Assembly (NCBI GenBank): GCA_023408815.1
Contig: JAEYJO010000061.1
Span: forward strand, 1-64,000
Length of the DNA stretch: 64,000 nucleotides
Origin: Bacillota bacterium
GTDB lineage: Bacteria > Bacillota > Clostridia > Lachnospirales > Lachnospiraceae
Direction of reading: 5' to 3'
The notes beneath the pieces are model-generated. The model saw only the letters and a list, made by a program, of their open reading frames with translations. It was not told the DNA's origin and searched no databases. A program made the translations under genes and the position numbers. Positions 1 to 8,048 of the stretch are shown piece after piece; position 1 is the stretch's first letter; each line of letters starts with the position of its first letter.

Positions 1-302
1 TCCTTCAGCTTTGTGTACACACGCAGCATCCGGTCCAGCATATCCTCCGGGTCAGGAGACAGCGCCAGCATCGTCACGCTTGCCATTTTGGAGGCGCCCC
101 GAAAATTGGAGAAGATGCCCGTTCTGCCTTTAAGCAGTTCCCTGCTTTCTTTCATAGCCGCTGCATCCGCTGCTCTGTTTTGAACGGCATAGAGACTTGC
201 GCACAGCGGATACAGGTAGGAATTCTCCCATCCGAAAGCGGACTTAATGATATCCCTGTTTTCCACGAACAGTTCGCAGCGGTTTTGCAGTGTGTCTCTC
301 AT
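1..302 (-). CDS. DUF4003 family protein (N-terminal part only)
   Basis: The minus-strand reading frame starts with ATG at 302 and runs off the left edge of the window, leaving about 100 residues. The start has a good ribosome site (AGGAG, about 7 bases upstream). The visible N-terminus has the pattern LQNRCELFVENRD and SYLYPLCA, which I recognise from DUF4003 proteins of Firmicutes. The family has no established function. The next gene, at 379-1242, is on the same strand and lies upstream. Confidence 0.6.
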   Translation of the reverse strand, partial: MRDTLQNRCELFVENRDIIKSAFGWENSYLYPLCASLYAVQNRAADAAAMKESRELLKGRTGIFSNFRGASKMASVTMLALSPDPEDMLDRMLRVYTKLK

Positions 303-378
303 ATACTTTCTCCTATAAGCCGATTATGGAAAATATTTTACAAAAGCTCCCGAAGCATATCAAAACAAAACTCTCATT

Positions 379-1242
379 CTAATAAATTGCATCTGCATCG
401 GGCGGCAAAGCTCTGATATGCTTAAGGTACTCTTTGCTATTATCGGCCTCAATCGAGTCATATGAAAAGTGCAATTCTTTACTCACTTGAATAGCGATTT
501 CCCCGAATAAATCACACATGGTAAAAACGGCATCCCAGATGGCATTTATTTGCGCTACTGAATATGTCCTAAGATACTTCTGATAAATCTTTTTTGAAAC
601 ATACTTGCTCATGTATTTTGCGGATTTACCCACGCTTACAGAAAAATTGTTTTCAATCCCGATCATCCATTCCAACAGCCGCCTAAGCATGGGCCTTATC
701 TGAAAATCCATCATGTCCATAGCATACGGGATTTCTTCACGCCATAAGCCTTTAGCGATATTGTTTAAGCACCACCAAAATTCGCTACAGGTACAATGAA
801 ATTGTTCCTGTGTTGGCTTCTTAACCCAATATTTTTCGTCAGATAACATTTGCTTTTCTGGCATAAGATTATCTTTATCTACCAAAGTTCTGTACAATTC
901 AAGATTACTTCGCGCATTTTCCCATGTGCATACATGCAAATCCAGCCTGTTTCCATCAGCAAATTGAATTAACCACCCATAACAATTATCAACATCAGAC
1001 GAGTAATATACATTATCCTCCGGATATTGCATATACAAGCGTTCGCCAAAACGGCTAATCCAGTCTTTATCGTCTCTGAATGATTTGGTCTCCGTTACAA
1101 CATACACAACATCATAATCCTGAAAAATATCCTTCGGTACATTGGGATTAGAACGCGAACCTTCCAGATATGCTACACGGATACGGCAGTCATCGACCGC
1201 GGTATTTATTATTAGATCAAGCATTTCTTTTTCCGAACGCAT
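379..1242 (-). CDS. aminoglycoside 6-nucleotidyltransferase, ANT(6)-like
   Basis: 287 residues, close to the ~300 aa of AadE/ANT(6) enzymes, which inactivate streptomycin by adenylylation in the cytoplasm. The N-terminus MRSEKEMLDLI is typical of the family. It is followed by the nucleotidyltransferase signature EGSRSNPNVPKDIFQDYD (about residues 27-44), with the metal-binding Asp pair, and by a further acidic position in NRLDLHVC. The C-terminal half is helical and matches the family's second domain. Overall similarity to the classical plasmid AadE is only moderate, so this may be a chromosomal homologue with a different or weak substrate range. It sits next to a small acetyltransferase and a putative island, but no transposase is visible. 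Confidence 0.8.
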   Translation of the reverse strand: MRSEKEMLDLIINTAVDDCRIRVAYLEGSRSNPNVPKDIFQDYDVVYVVTETKSFRDDKDWISRFGERLYMQYPEDNVYYSSDVDNCYGWLIQFADGNRLDLHVCTWENARSNLELYRTLVDKDNLMPEKQMLSDEKYWVKKPTQEQFHCTCSEFWWCLNNIAKGLWREEIPYAMDMMDFQIRPMLRRLLEWMIGIENNFSVSVGKSAKYMSKYVSKKIYQKYLRTYSVAQINAIWDAVFTMCDLFGEIAIQVSKELHFSYDSIEADNSKEYLKHIRALPPDADAIY

Positions 1243-1347
1243 AGCAATCCCCCTTTTCAGTTATCCACTTTATCTGCGCGTTATTAAGCCAACTCAACAA
1301 AGTTTTTCGATAAATTTTAGGTTTCTATGCTGCCAGACCGGACGGAG

Positions 1348-1626
1348 TTACCATACGTTCAATGCACGGGCAAACTCCGGATGTTCTTCAAACCAGTTGA
1401 TTGCCATAGGACATGTTGCTGTTGCCTGAAGGTTTTGGGATTGTATTTGGGCCACGGCAGCCCGCATGAGTGTCGCCAACATACTTTTGCCCGGCAAAGA
1501 TGGGCTAATAAATGTGTGATCAAAATTCACACGGGTATCCGATAATGACGGGAACGTGATCTCAGCCATGGTATTGCCGTTTGCGTCCTCTACAAAGACG
1601 CGATTTGATTTAACCTGAATTTCCAC
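1348..1626 (-). CDS. small GNAT-fold N-acetyltransferase (Acetyltransf_CG / YjdJ type)
   Basis: 92 residues, the normal size for the short GNAT-like family PF14542. The core is visible: EITFPSL, then VNFDHTFISPSLPGKSMLATLMRAA, which corresponds to the acetyl-CoA loop and following helix, then ATCPMAINWFEEHPEF. These proteins are stand-alone and their substrates are mostly unknown. The stop is TAA at the left end. The start is ATG at 1626. Its neighbours give no functional clue. Confidence 0.75.
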   Translation of the reverse strand: MEIQVKSNRVFVEDANGNTMAEITFPSLSDTRVNFDHTFISPSLPGKSMLATLMRAAVAQIQSQNLQATATCPMAINWFEEHPEFARALNVW

Positions 1627-2116
1627 TATCTCACCTCAGAGAGGATTATACCACAAAGAGGGAGGAAGAACAGCAAAGTCCACCCGCATTCCACGAAGCC
1701 CGGTTAGGAGCTGCATGGCGTGGATGGTATTGCATACTAAGTATATCCTGTTATTGATAATACATCGATTTTGAGAAAGGCGGGGATCTTTTGAGCGAAT
1801 AAACATAATGCGAAGTTCGGATAACTATTTGGATTGTCGCCAAATAGTAGGGGAAGGGATAAACATAATGCGAGATTTGAATAATCACTTGGTTTATGAG
1901 TATATAATGCGAAGCTAGAGTAATGGAGATATGGGTCGCATCTTCCTCTTAGCCCATAGTAATACGAGTGGTCTTGATTTACCTCAATGCTAAAACCATA
2001 ATCGATCGAGCATCCAGATTGCAAACATATGCCAACAGAGCTATAATAAAGGAAAATAAATGCCCGTCTTGTGTGCATGTTTTACTGTTCGGATGGAAAA
2101 GGAAGGGGAATTCAAT
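1627..2116. other. intergenic region with short repeats
   Basis: About 490 bases without a convincing gene. A 113-aa minus-strand frame here is built largely from the short repeats and has no recognisable domain. The region carries the left copies of the AAACATAATGCG repeat and the upstream region of the HxlR gene. Confidence 0.5.
1801..1926 (+). repeat. direct repeat AAACATAATGCG (left copies)
   Basis: Two copies begin at 1801 and 1861, exactly 60 bases apart (AAACATAATGCGAAGTTCGG and AAACATAATGCGAGATTTGA, each followed by ATAA). A degenerate third copy (TATAATGCGAAGC) starts near 1903. A further copy occurs in the same orientation at 9500, on the other side of the GC-rich sugar operon. I cannot name the element. 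The arrangement fits the edge of an integrated segment. Confidence 0.6.
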
Positions 2117-2515
2117 ATGGTTGTCACGCTCAGAGAAGATCTGCAGAGGCGCCTGCTCAACGGTGAGTTTAACTGCGAAAAGGAATTGACCCTTTCGCTC
2201 CTTAGCGGGAAATGGAAAATCGTTATTTTGTGGCATCTCGGGCATGAAGGACCTCATCGTTTCGGCAGGCTCTTCCGTCTGTTCAAGAATATCAGCAACA
2301 GAATACTGACCAAGCAGCTAAGAGAACTGGAGCAGGACGGCATCATCGACCGGACCATTTATGAAGAAAATCCCCCTAAGGTGGAATACTTCATGACCGA
2401 GCGCGGCATGACGCTGCTGCCCATTGTAGATCTGATGTTCGACTGGGGAAAGGTCAACATGGCTTACTACGCGGATTTGGCGCAAAAAAACCGCCAGCAG
2501 AAACTCAATGCGTAA
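2117..2515 (+). CDS. HxlR-family winged-helix transcriptional regulator
   Basis: 132 residues from the ATG at 2117, which has a strong ribosome site (GGAAGGGG). An upstream in-frame ATG at 2060 would add 19 residues unlike the family. The HxlR core is clear: a Cys just before LSLLSGKWKIVILWHL, the recognition region ISNRILTKQLRELEQDGII, and the wing NPPKVEYFMTERG. HxlR proteins bind DNA as dimers and often sense electrophiles or redox changes through the N-terminal Cys. It is followed by a terminator and then the CUT2 importer operon, which it may control through the tandem boxes at 2602-2642. Confidence 0.85.
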   Translation: MVVTLREDLQRRLLNGEFNCEKELTLSLLSGKWKIVILWHLGHEGPHRFGRLFRLFKNISNRILTKQLRELEQDGIIDRTIYEENPPKVEYFMTERGMTLLPIVDLMFDWGKVNMAYYADLAQKNRQQKLNA

Positions 2516-2546
2516 AAGCCGGACAAGCGTTGATTCTTTTATATAT

Positions 2547-2573
2547 ACGGTGCTTTTATGCACCGTTTTTTTT
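2547..2573 (+). terminator. rho-independent terminator of the HxlR gene
   Basis: The stem ACGGTGC/GCACCGT has a 6-base loop and is followed directly by eight T residues, 30 bases after the HxlR stop codon. Confidence 0.85.
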
Positions 2574-2601
2574 ATGCCCTTATTCCGGCCCGTAAGCCGC
2601 C

Positions 2602-2672
2602 CGGTTACACAAATGTAAGTATCGGTTACATAAATGTGCGTACTTTACGCAGGATTCATCCTATTTTATAAT
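2602..2672 (+). promoter_or_regulatory. tandem palindromic boxes plus sigma-A promoter for the CUT2 operon
   Basis: Two 20-base direct repeats (CGGTTACACAAATGTAAGTA at 2602 and CGGTTACATAAATGTGCGTA at 2623) are 21 bases apart, two helical turns. Each contains a dyad of the type TTACA-N4-TGTAA. They end just before a -35 TTTACG (2644-2649), which is 17 bases from a -10 TATAAT (2667-2672). This placement suits an activator. The adjacent HxlR protein is the obvious candidate, by inference only. Confidence 0.55.
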
Positions 2673-2757
2673 TCAGTCATACTGATATTCACATAATTGC
2701 TGATCACCTGTCTCACAGGAACGCCTTATTCCATTTCATTTGGCGGAGGATATCCAA

Positions 2758-4263
2758 TTGAACGAAGAGTACCGGGTAAAGATGCTTGGAATTAAAAAAT
2801 CCTTTGCGGGCGTGAAGGCGCTCAGAGGGGTTGATTTTCTGCTGTGCCCGGGTGAAATCCACGCGCTGGTCGGTGAAAACGGCGCGGGAAAATCCACCCT
2901 TATGAAAATACTCTCCGGCGCCTATACGCTGGATGCGGGAGAGATCATGATCGGCGGTATGTCCATTACAATCGGAACGCCCTGGCGGGGCAAGGAACTG
3001 GGCATCGGCACCGTCTACCAGGAATTTGAGCTCGCGGGGGATCTGACGGTCGCCGAGAACATTTTTATAGACAGAATCGGAAAGCGAGGCATCGTACATT
3101 GGAAGCGCCTGTTTGCGGACGCGGCCAGGATAATGGAGAAGCTTGGCTTTGATATCGACGTAAAGAGCCTTGTCAAGGATCTGAGCGTCGCATACAAGCA
3201 GGTCGTGGAGATTGCCAAGGTACTCTCTTCCAATGCGAATATCCTCATACTGGATGAACCGACCGCCGTGCTGACCCCAAACGAAACGGAAAAGCTGTTT
3301 TCTACCCTCAACAGTCTCAAGGAAAGCGGAGTCAGCGTCGTATACATCTCCCACCGGCTGGAAGAGGTCTTTTCCATAGCGGATTCCGTTACCGTCATGC
3401 GCGACGGCGAGGTGACGGGCGGCGGCCCCATCGCAAGCTTTCGGGTGGACGATATTGTGGAACTGATGATAGGCCGCAAGCTCTCCACCATGTATCCTGT
3501 ACGCAGTGTGGGGCAGGGGGAAGAGCTTTTAAGGGTGGAGCGGCTCACCGGCAATGTGTTCCGGGATATCAGCTTCACCCTGCATCAGGGGGAAATATTG
3601 GGTATCTTTGGGCTGGTGGGCAGCGGGCGCACGGAAATCGCGCGCGCCATTTATGGAGCCGATCCAACAAAAGGCGGCAAGGTTTTTATCGGCAAGCGGG
3701 AGGCGCATAGCCGCTCCCCCTACCAGGGAAAACGTAACGGCATCGCCCTGATTCCGGAAAACCGTAAGGAACAAGGGCTGGTACTGAATATGCCCATCAA
3801 ATGGAACGCCACGATGCCTGCCATTAAAAAAGTAAAGGGCCCGCTGGATATTATCGACCGCAAAAAGGAAAGCGCACTGGTAACCGAACTGGTGGCGAAG
3901 CTGAATGTAAAGACAAACAGCATAGACAATCTGGTACAGAACCTGAGCGGCGGAAACCAGCAAAAGGTCGTCATTGCGAAGTGGTTCAATACGGACGCAA
4001 ACATCATCATTATGGACGAACCCACGCGCGGGGTGGATGTTGGCGCCAAAGTGGAGATCTATTCCATCATGAACGAGCTGGTGGCGAAAAAGGCGGGTAT
4101 TTTGATGATCTCTTCGGAACTGAACGAAATCTTGGGCATGTGCGACAGAGTCGTCGTAGTGGATAAAGGTGAAAAGAAGGGCGAGCTTGAAAAAGCGGAA
4201 CTGTCCGAACTGAATATCATGAAACTCGTTGTTGGAGGCAAACAGAATGAACAAGCTCAATAG
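2758..4263 (+). CDS. CUT2 sugar ABC transporter, ATP-binding protein (RbsA/XylG/MglA type)
   Basis: About 501 residues with two ABC domains in tandem, as in all CUT2 ATPases. The first half has Walker A GENGAGKST, the Q-loop VYQEFELA, and Walker B ILDEPTAVL. The second half has the usual degenerate Walker A (GLVGSGRTE), the signature LSGGNQQKVVIAKW and DEPTRGVDVGAK. I chose TTG 2758 because GGAGG lies 8 bases upstream; TTG 2740 is also open. It overlaps the permease gene by 17 bases and powers import through it. Its GC-rich codon use differs from the other two CUT2 ATPases of this window. Confidence 0.93.
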   Translation: MNEEYRVKMLGIKKSFAGVKALRGVDFLLCPGEIHALVGENGAGKSTLMKILSGAYTLDAGEIMIGGMSITIGTPWRGKELGIGTVYQEFELAGDLTVAENIFIDRIGKRGIVHWKRLFADAARIMEKLGFDIDVKSLVKDLSVAYKQVVEIAKVLSSNANILILDEPTAVLTPNETEKLFSTLNSLKESGVSVVYISHRLEEVFSIADSVTVMRDGEVTGGGPIASFRVDDIVELMIGRKLSTMYPVRSVGQGEELLRVERLTGNVFRDISFTLHQGEILGIFGLVGSGRTEIARAIYGADPTKGGKVFIGKREAHSRSPYQGKRNGIALIPENRKEQGLVLNMPIKWNATMPAIKKVKGPLDIIDRKKESALVTELVAKLNVKTNSIDNLVQNLSGGNQQKVVIAKWFNTDANIIIMDEPTRGVDVGAKVEIYSIMNELVAKKAGILMISSELNEILGMCDRVVVVDKGEKKGELEKAELSELNIMKLVVGGKQNEQAQ

Positions 4264-5215
4264 CAAAACGGCCGCCCGCAAAACGGGCGATATGCTTAGG
4301 ACCTATCTGCCGGTGGCCGTATGCTTGATACTGGTGATCGCTTCCAGCTTTTTATCTGAAAACTTCCTGACATTGCAGAATATATTCAACCTGCTGCGGC
4401 AGAATTCCGGCACCATATTGGTAAGCCTCGGCATGCTGCTTGTCATCCTGACGGGCGGGATCGATCTTTCCGTAGGTTCCATTGCGGCGTTCTCCAGCGT
4501 CCTGTTTGCGACTTTGCTGGACGACCGGGCAAAGCAGGCGATGAGCCTGCCGATTGCCCTCCTAATTACGCTGCTGCTTGCGATGGCGTTCGGCCTTCTT
4601 GCCGGGTACCTGGTCGCTTTTCAGAAGATCGCGCCCTTTGTTGTCACGCTCGCAACCATGACGGCGGCGCGCGGCGTTGCCTACATGATCTCCCACGCCA
4701 AGACCATACCCATAACCAACACGGTCGTCAATATTTTCAACAAGGGCTCATGGTACTCGGTTCCTTTCTCGGTCATACTCGCCCTCCTTTTATTCATACT
4801 GATCGCGCTCCTTTTGAAATATACCGTCTACGGCCGCCTGATTCAGGCGATCGGCAGCAATGAAACCGCCGTGCGGCTTTCAGGGATACGCACGAACTAT
4901 TACATCATGTCGGTATACGTTATTTCCGCCGCCCTGTGCATGTTTGGCGGCATCATAGAATCCCGCACCGGCGTAGGCGACGCAAGGGTAAGCCAGGGGC
5001 TGGAGCTCGATGCCATCGCGGCCTGCGTGATCGGCGGGGCGAGCCTTTCAGGCGGCAAGGGGACCGCGATCAATACGCTGATGGGCGTGCTGATTTTAGG
5101 ACTGATCGGCAACATCATGGCGCTGATGAAGGTGGCCCCCTACCCGCAGCAGGTCATCAAGGGCGTTATCATTATCGCGGCCGTGCTGCTGCAGGGCAGG
5201 GGCGAAAAGAACTGA
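4247..5215 (+). CDS. CUT2 sugar ABC transporter, permease (RbsC type)
   Basis: 322 residues, mostly hydrophobic, with 8-10 predicted membrane helices. The family signature LGMLLVILTGGIDLSVGS follows the second helix and AACVIGGASLSGGKGT sits in the late cytoplasmic loop that meets the ATPase. The start is ATG 4247, 8 bases after GGAGG; the longer frame from 4229 lacks a site. It is translationally coupled to the ATPase gene, which ends at 4263. A single permease gene implies a homodimer. Confidence 0.92.
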   Translation: MNKLNSKTAARKTGDMLRTYLPVAVCLILVIASSFLSENFLTLQNIFNLLRQNSGTILVSLGMLLVILTGGIDLSVGSIAAFSSVLFATLLDDRAKQAMSLPIALLITLLLAMAFGLLAGYLVAFQKIAPFVVTLATMTAARGVAYMISHAKTIPITNTVVNIFNKGSWYSVPFSVILALLLFILIALLLKYTVYGRLIQAIGSNETAVRLSGIRTNYYIMSVYVISAALCMFGGIIESRTGVGDARVSQGLELDAIAACVIGGASLSGGKGTAINTLMGVLILGLIGNIMALMKVAPYPQQVIKGVIIIAAVLLQGRGEKN

Positions 5216-5397
5216 TTCCGCGGGTATTCAAAGGAATTTTATTTCCGCACAGCGGTGCGTCTTAACCCGGCGTAAACCTGCGAGTAGTGCCGCGGGTTTG
5301 CCACATATCGTACGCTGGCCCTTCAAAGCACTACTTGAGGGAACAGGGTACGCGCAACTGCATGCCATCCAACTATGAAAACAAGGGGGAAAGACTA

Positions 5398-6465
5398 ATG
5401 AAAAAAGTATTCTCTGTTCTTCTGGTTGCGTTTCTGATTTGCGCCCTCACTACATCCTGCGCGGGAGTCTCCACGGGTGAGACGCCTGCGGAACCGGCGG
5501 CTGCGCCCGCGTCCAACCCGCCTGCTGCCGCCACCGATGCGCCTTCAGCGCCCGCGCCTGCGGCCAACAAACCCCTGACCGAGCAAAAGATCGGCCTGAC
5601 CATGCAGACCCTTAACGGCGCATACTTCTCCGCCCAGGAAGAGACCTTCAAAATGCTTTGCGCGTCAAAGGGCATTGAATGCATCACTGCGGACGCCAAC
5701 GGCGATACCAACCAGGAACTTGCCAATGTTGAAAACTTCATTACCCAGGGCTGCACGATCGTCGTGATCAACCCCGTGCATCCGGAGGGAACTGTCGAGG
5801 CCACGCGCAAGTGCGCCGAAGCAGGCGTTGCGGTATTCATCATGGACAACTCCATTTCGCCCAGCGCCGATTACGTTTCCATGATCCAGTCCGATAACTA
5901 TACGCTGGGAACGCTGGTAGGCGCGGACATCGCCGAAAAGTTCGGCAGCGAGGAGATCCGCATCGGCATGCTTAGCGGCAATACCGGCAACACCTTGGGT
6001 GTGGCGCGCAGAATGGGCACGCTGGCTGGCATTGTGGAGTACCAGCTCGAGAAAAACGGCGAGTCCAACGTAAAAATCTTGACGCAAGGCTGGGGCGGCT
6101 GGAATCAGGCGGATGGCCAGAAGGCTGCTGAAAACATGCTCACGGCTGCACCCGAAATGAACTGCATATTCGCCGAGAACGACGATATGGCGCTGGGCGC
6201 GCGGGAAGCATGCCTGGCTATGGGCCGCACCGATATCGTGATCTGCGGGGCGGACGGCAACAAGACCATGTACGGGCTCATTCAGGAAGGCGGCCAGATG
6301 TTTGCCACCGGCCGCAACGATCCCGCGGAGTGCGCCACCAAGGTGCTTGAAACCATTGAAAAATGGAACAGCGGCGAGGCCGTGCAGAAGCTGGTGTACC
6401 TGACGCCCGTCAGCGTCAGCCCCAAGAATATCAACCAGTATTATAAGCCGGACTCCCTGTTCTAA
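5398..6465 (+). CDS. CUT2 sugar-binding lipoprotein
   Basis: 355 residues from ATG 5398 (AAGGGGGA upstream). A signal peptide ends in the lipobox LTTSC, followed by an Ala/Pro-rich tether of about 50 residues. The mature part is a periplasmic-binding-protein type I fold of the ribose/galactose group: KIGLTMQTLNGAYFSAQEE at the start, then GCTIVVINPVHPEGT and FAENDDMALGAREA. It would catch the sugar outside the cell and deliver it to the upstream permease. The ligand cannot be told from sequence. The 180 bases upstream contain no gene. Confidence 0.9.
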   Translation: MKKVFSVLLVAFLICALTTSCAGVSTGETPAEPAAAPASNPPAAATDAPSAPAPAANKPLTEQKIGLTMQTLNGAYFSAQEETFKMLCASKGIECITADANGDTNQELANVENFITQGCTIVVINPVHPEGTVEATRKCAEAGVAVFIMDNSISPSADYVSMIQSDNYTLGTLVGADIAEKFGSEEIRIGMLSGNTGNTLGVARRMGTLAGIVEYQLEKNGESNVKILTQGWGGWNQADGQKAAENMLTAAPEMNCIFAENDDMALGAREACLAMGRTDIVICGADGNKTMYGLIQEGGQMFATGRNDPAECATKVLETIEKWNSGEAVQKLVYLTPVSVSPKNINQYYKPDSLF

Positions 6466-6486
6466 ACCAAATCGTGAGGTGACTCG

Positions 6487-7926
6487 ATGAAGATGTTCAT
6501 TGACGGCAAACAGGTGGAAGCGCGCGACTGCCGTACATTTGATGTGCTGAACTCTGCTACGCTTGCATTCATAGACAAGGTTCCCAGCGCCACCCCTGAG
6601 GACGTGCAGGAAGCCATTGGCGCCGCGCAGAGGGGCAAGGTTGCCTGGGGTGCAACGCCGGTACACGAACGCGCCCGTATCATGATGGCTTGCGCGGACG
6701 AAGTGGACCACAGGCGCGAGGAGCTTGCGATATCGCTCAGCACCGAAATGGGCAAGATCATCCGCGAGGCGCGGAGCGAGGTGCGCGTCTGCGCGCAGAT
6801 ACTGCGTGGTTTTGCCGAGAAGGCCAGCCATCACTACGGACATACTCTAACCGACTACCAGATCGGTACGGAGCAGGATATCATATTCACCCGGAGGGAA
6901 CCGCTTGGCGTGGTGGCGTGCATTTCCCCGTTCAACTATCCGGTGGAGCTGTGCATGCAAAAGGTGGCGGCCGCTCTGGCGGCCGGCAATGCGGTCATCG
7001 TAAAGCCGGCGTCCGATAACCCGCTTACGGTGATGAAAATCATCGGGATATGCCTTTCCTGCGGGATACCGGGCAACGTGCTGCAGCTTCTCACGGGCAG
7101 CGGCTCCGTCGTGGGCGAACTGCTGGCCAAAAGCGACAAGGTCAACGCCATCAGCCTTACGGGCAGTACGGAGGTGGGCCTGCATGTTGCGGAAGCCGGC
7201 GCAAAAACGCTCAAGCGCGTATTCCTTGAGTTGGGCGGCAACGATCCTTTTATCGTGTTTGACGACGCGGATCTAGAGCACGCCATACGCGACGCCACGC
7301 AGGGCAGGGTACAAAACGCCGGCCAGACCTGCTGCTCCCCCAAGCGCTTTATCGTACAGGATACCGTCAAGGACGCGTTTATCACAGGCGTCATTGCGCG
7401 GATCAAGGCGCTGAAACTGGGGAGCCCGCTGGAGGAAACGACGGACCTAGGCTCGCTCATCAGCGAGCGCGCGGCGCAGGAGGTCCACAGGCAGGTGGAA
7501 CATACTATACGGCAGGGAGCAAAGCTCGTCTGCGGCGGCAACCTGTACGACAGGACCTATTATGAGCCGACCATACTGGATGATGTGACGCTGGAGATGG
7601 ACGTCGCGGGCGATATGGAGATATTCGGCCCTGTCTTCCTGATCATTACGTTCAGGACCGAGGAGGAGGCCATAGAGATCGCCAACCATACCTGCTATGG
7701 GCTGCAGGCGGGCGTTATGACGAAGGATATGAGCAAAGCCATGCGTGTGGCATCCAGACTCGAATGCGGTGGTGTGGTCATCAACAGCTCCGGCAATTAC
7801 CGGCATCTGGACCAGCCCTTCGGCGGCTACAAGATGAGCGGCGTGGGGCGCGAAGGCGTCAGCGTGACGTTGGATGAAATGACCCAGGAAAAAAGCTACA
7901 TTATGAAAAACATCCTTGCGGGCTAA
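6487..7926 (+). CDS. NAD(P)-dependent aldehyde dehydrogenase
   Basis: 479 residues, full length for the ALDH superfamily. The cofactor-binding parts ISPFNYPVEL, KPASDNP and GSTEVG are present, with the general-base Glu in LELGGND and the catalytic Cys at about residue 282 in NAGQTCCS. It oxidises an aldehyde to the acid, or to the phospho-acid if GapN-like; the subfamily looks closest to lactaldehyde/GapN-like enzymes. It starts 22 bases after the binding protein (GAGGTGA before ATG 6487), so it is in the importer operon and probably acts on a breakdown product of the imported sugar. Confidence 0.88.
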   Translation: MKMFIDGKQVEARDCRTFDVLNSATLAFIDKVPSATPEDVQEAIGAAQRGKVAWGATPVHERARIMMACADEVDHRREELAISLSTEMGKIIREARSEVRVCAQILRGFAEKASHHYGHTLTDYQIGTEQDIIFTRREPLGVVACISPFNYPVELCMQKVAAALAAGNAVIVKPASDNPLTVMKIIGICLSCGIPGNVLQLLTGSGSVVGELLAKSDKVNAISLTGSTEVGLHVAEAGAKTLKRVFLELGGNDPFIVFDDADLEHAIRDATQGRVQNAGQTCCSPKRFIVQDTVKDAFITGVIARIKALKLGSPLEETTDLGSLISERAAQEVHRQVEHTIRQGAKLVCGGNLYDRTYYEPTILDDVTLEMDVAGDMEIFGPVFLIITFRTEEEAIEIANHTCYGLQAGVMTKDMSKAMRVASRLECGGVVINSSGNYRHLDQPFGGYKMSGVGREGVSVTLDEMTQEKSYIMKNILAG

Positions 7927-7949
7927 ATCCCCCGATGTCCCTGGGCAAT

Positions 7950-7984
7950 CAGAAGGGCCCGGCTGAAACGGCCGGGCCCTTCTG
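7950..7984 (+). terminator. strong hairpin after the aldehyde dehydrogenase gene
   Basis: A perfect 14-bp GC-rich stem (CAGAAGGGCCCGGC with its complement) and a 7-base loop, 23 bases after the stop. No T-run follows, so it may be a partial terminator or an RNA-stabilising element ahead of the aldolase gene. Confidence 0.6.
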
Positions 7985-8048
7985 ATGGGCAGGATATCAT
8001 ACCCGCCCAGTACACGGAATCCCACAACAACCATCAAGGTAAAGTTGG

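Noticed and set aside
1737..2078. A 113-aa minus-strand frame between the acetyltransferase and HxlR genes
   Set aside because: It is built from the AAACATAATGCG repeats and their surroundings and has no recognisable domain or convincing start.
3529..4281. A 250-aa minus-strand frame opposite the first ABC ATPase
   Set aside because: The plus strand carries intact ABC motifs at the same place. The minus-strand product has no family features.
5665..6843. A 392-aa minus-strand frame opposite the first binding-protein gene
   Set aside because: It is a shadow frame in GC-rich coding DNA. The plus strand has the lipoprotein and dehydrogenase motifs.
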